From an uncultured Chitinophaga sp. (GTDB lineage: Bacteria; Bacteroidota; Bacteroidia; Cytophagales; Cyclobacteriaceae), in the NCBI GenBank assembly GCA_902168205.1, contig CABHOK010000011.1, positions 434,001 to 498,000 on the forward strand: 64,000 nucleotides of DNA. Direction: 5' to 3'. The position numbers and the translations under genes were made by a program. Position 1 is the stretch's first letter; every line of letters starts with the position of its first letter. This document shows, piece after piece, positions 63,619-64,000 of the stretch. The notes under the pieces were generated by a model. The model saw only the letters and a program-made list of their open reading frames with translations, searched no databases and was not told the DNA's origin.

Positions 63619-64000
63619 ATGCAAAACTATTTTGAAACTGAATTTATTGTTATCGGGTATAGTAAAGTAAATCACGCTGTAGTGGCAACCTGGAAGACTC
63701 CACCTACGTCCGATGAATTCAGGGTTGGAATGGATAATATGCTTCAGGGTATGATTGATTTTAAAACCGGTAAGATAGTAGCCGACACTATATATATGGG
63801 GGCTGTTCATCCCGATGATCAGGCGTGGGCAGCTTCACATTGGTATAATCGTGCAGAAAAAGCTGGCTTTTCTCACAATGCCATTATAGTGCCTTCGGAT
63901 ATCTTTACAGAGATGTCAGTAGAAGGTATTCTGAACCAGGTGCAAGATAATGTTGCCGTCATTGCCTATTTTCCAAGCAAGGAGGAAGCCATCGCGTGGA
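63619..64000 (+). CDS. Small STAS-like protein, third paralogue (3' partial)
   Basis: Open from ATG 63619 to the window end, 127 codons visible. Layout matches the two relatives: NHAVVATWKTPPTSDEFRVGMDNMLQGM, KIVADTIYMGAVHPDDQAW, then NAIIVPSDIFTEMSVEGIL and VIAYFPSKEEAIAW. It resembles the 43973 protein in the DIF..MS..G block and in the W..H.WYNRAEKAGF segment. It is a tandem relative of the gene at 63028, 162 bases upstream. Only a few residues are likely missing. Confidence 0.6.
   Translation, partial: MQNYFETEFIVIGYSKVNHAVVATWKTPPTSDEFRVGMDNMLQGMIDFKTGKIVADTIYMGAVHPDDQAWAASHWYNRAEKAGFSHNAIIVPSDIFTEMSVEGILNQVQDNVAVIAYFPSKEEAIAW

Overview
The window comes from a Bacteroidota chromosome, most likely a soil or plant-associated member of the Cytophagales. 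The evidence is two SusC/SusD outer-membrane pairs, a one-piece hybrid two-component regulator with a periplasmic propeller sensor, Bacteroidota lipoproteins, two enzymes with type IX secretion C-terminal domains, and A-rich start regions without clear Shine-Dalgarno sequences. I see no rRNA, tRNA, CRISPR array, insertion sequence or phage gene.

Region 1 (1-22358) is a pectin utilisation locus in several transcription units separated by visible terminators: GH28, GH105, DUF4861; then SusC, SusD, a beta-helix lipoprotein and two PL1 pectate lyases; then a secreted multidomain PL9 pectate lyase; then GH43, two CE8 pectin methylesterases, a KdgF-like cupin and an alpha/beta-hydrolase esterase. 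Methylesterases expose polygalacturonate, lyases and GH28 cut it, SusCD imports oligomers, GH105 and GH28 release uronates, and KdgF opens unsaturated uronate.

Region 2 (22382-26260) is an iron-type module on the minus strand: a siderophore-type TonB receptor and a PepSY membrane protein.

Region 3 (26287-38323) carries hexuronate catabolism: altronate dehydratase (uxaA), an aldolase-like protein without its catalytic lysine, a Gfo/Idh oxidoreductase, a mannonate-oxidoreductase-like SDR, 2-keto-3-deoxygluconate kinase, an intact KDPG aldolase and a hexuronate MFS transporter, followed by the hybrid two-component regulator. Uronate isomerase, tagaturonate reductase, KduI and KduD are not in the window. 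Three exact copies of the 12-bp palindrome GCAATCGATTGC, upstream of susC-1, PL9 and the uxaA/aldolase-like divergent pair, tie regions 1 and 3 into one probable LacI-family regulon.

Region 4 (38672-46311) is a small polyketide locus: a single-module KS-AT-DH-ACP-TE synthase whose DH domain has lost both catalytic residues and which has no ketoreductase, a lipocalin-like protein, a STAS-like protein, a phosphopantetheinyl transferase preceded by a structured RNA candidate, and a GNAT acetyltransferase.

Region 5 (46942-62065) is a second glycan locus: SusC, SusD, an IPT/TIG glycan-binding lipoprotein, a type IX secreted clan GH-A enzyme, a small hypothetical protein, GH9, an alpha/beta hydrolase, GH2 and GH43. 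A hemicellulose or pectin side-chain substrate is likely but is not fixed by the sequence.

Region 6 (62084-64000) has a cyclophilin and two more STAS-like paralogues, the last cut by the window end. The most interesting items are the PKS with a dead DH, the aldolase paralogue with Lys replaced by Met, the shared palindromic operators and the RNA element before the phosphopantetheinyl transferase.
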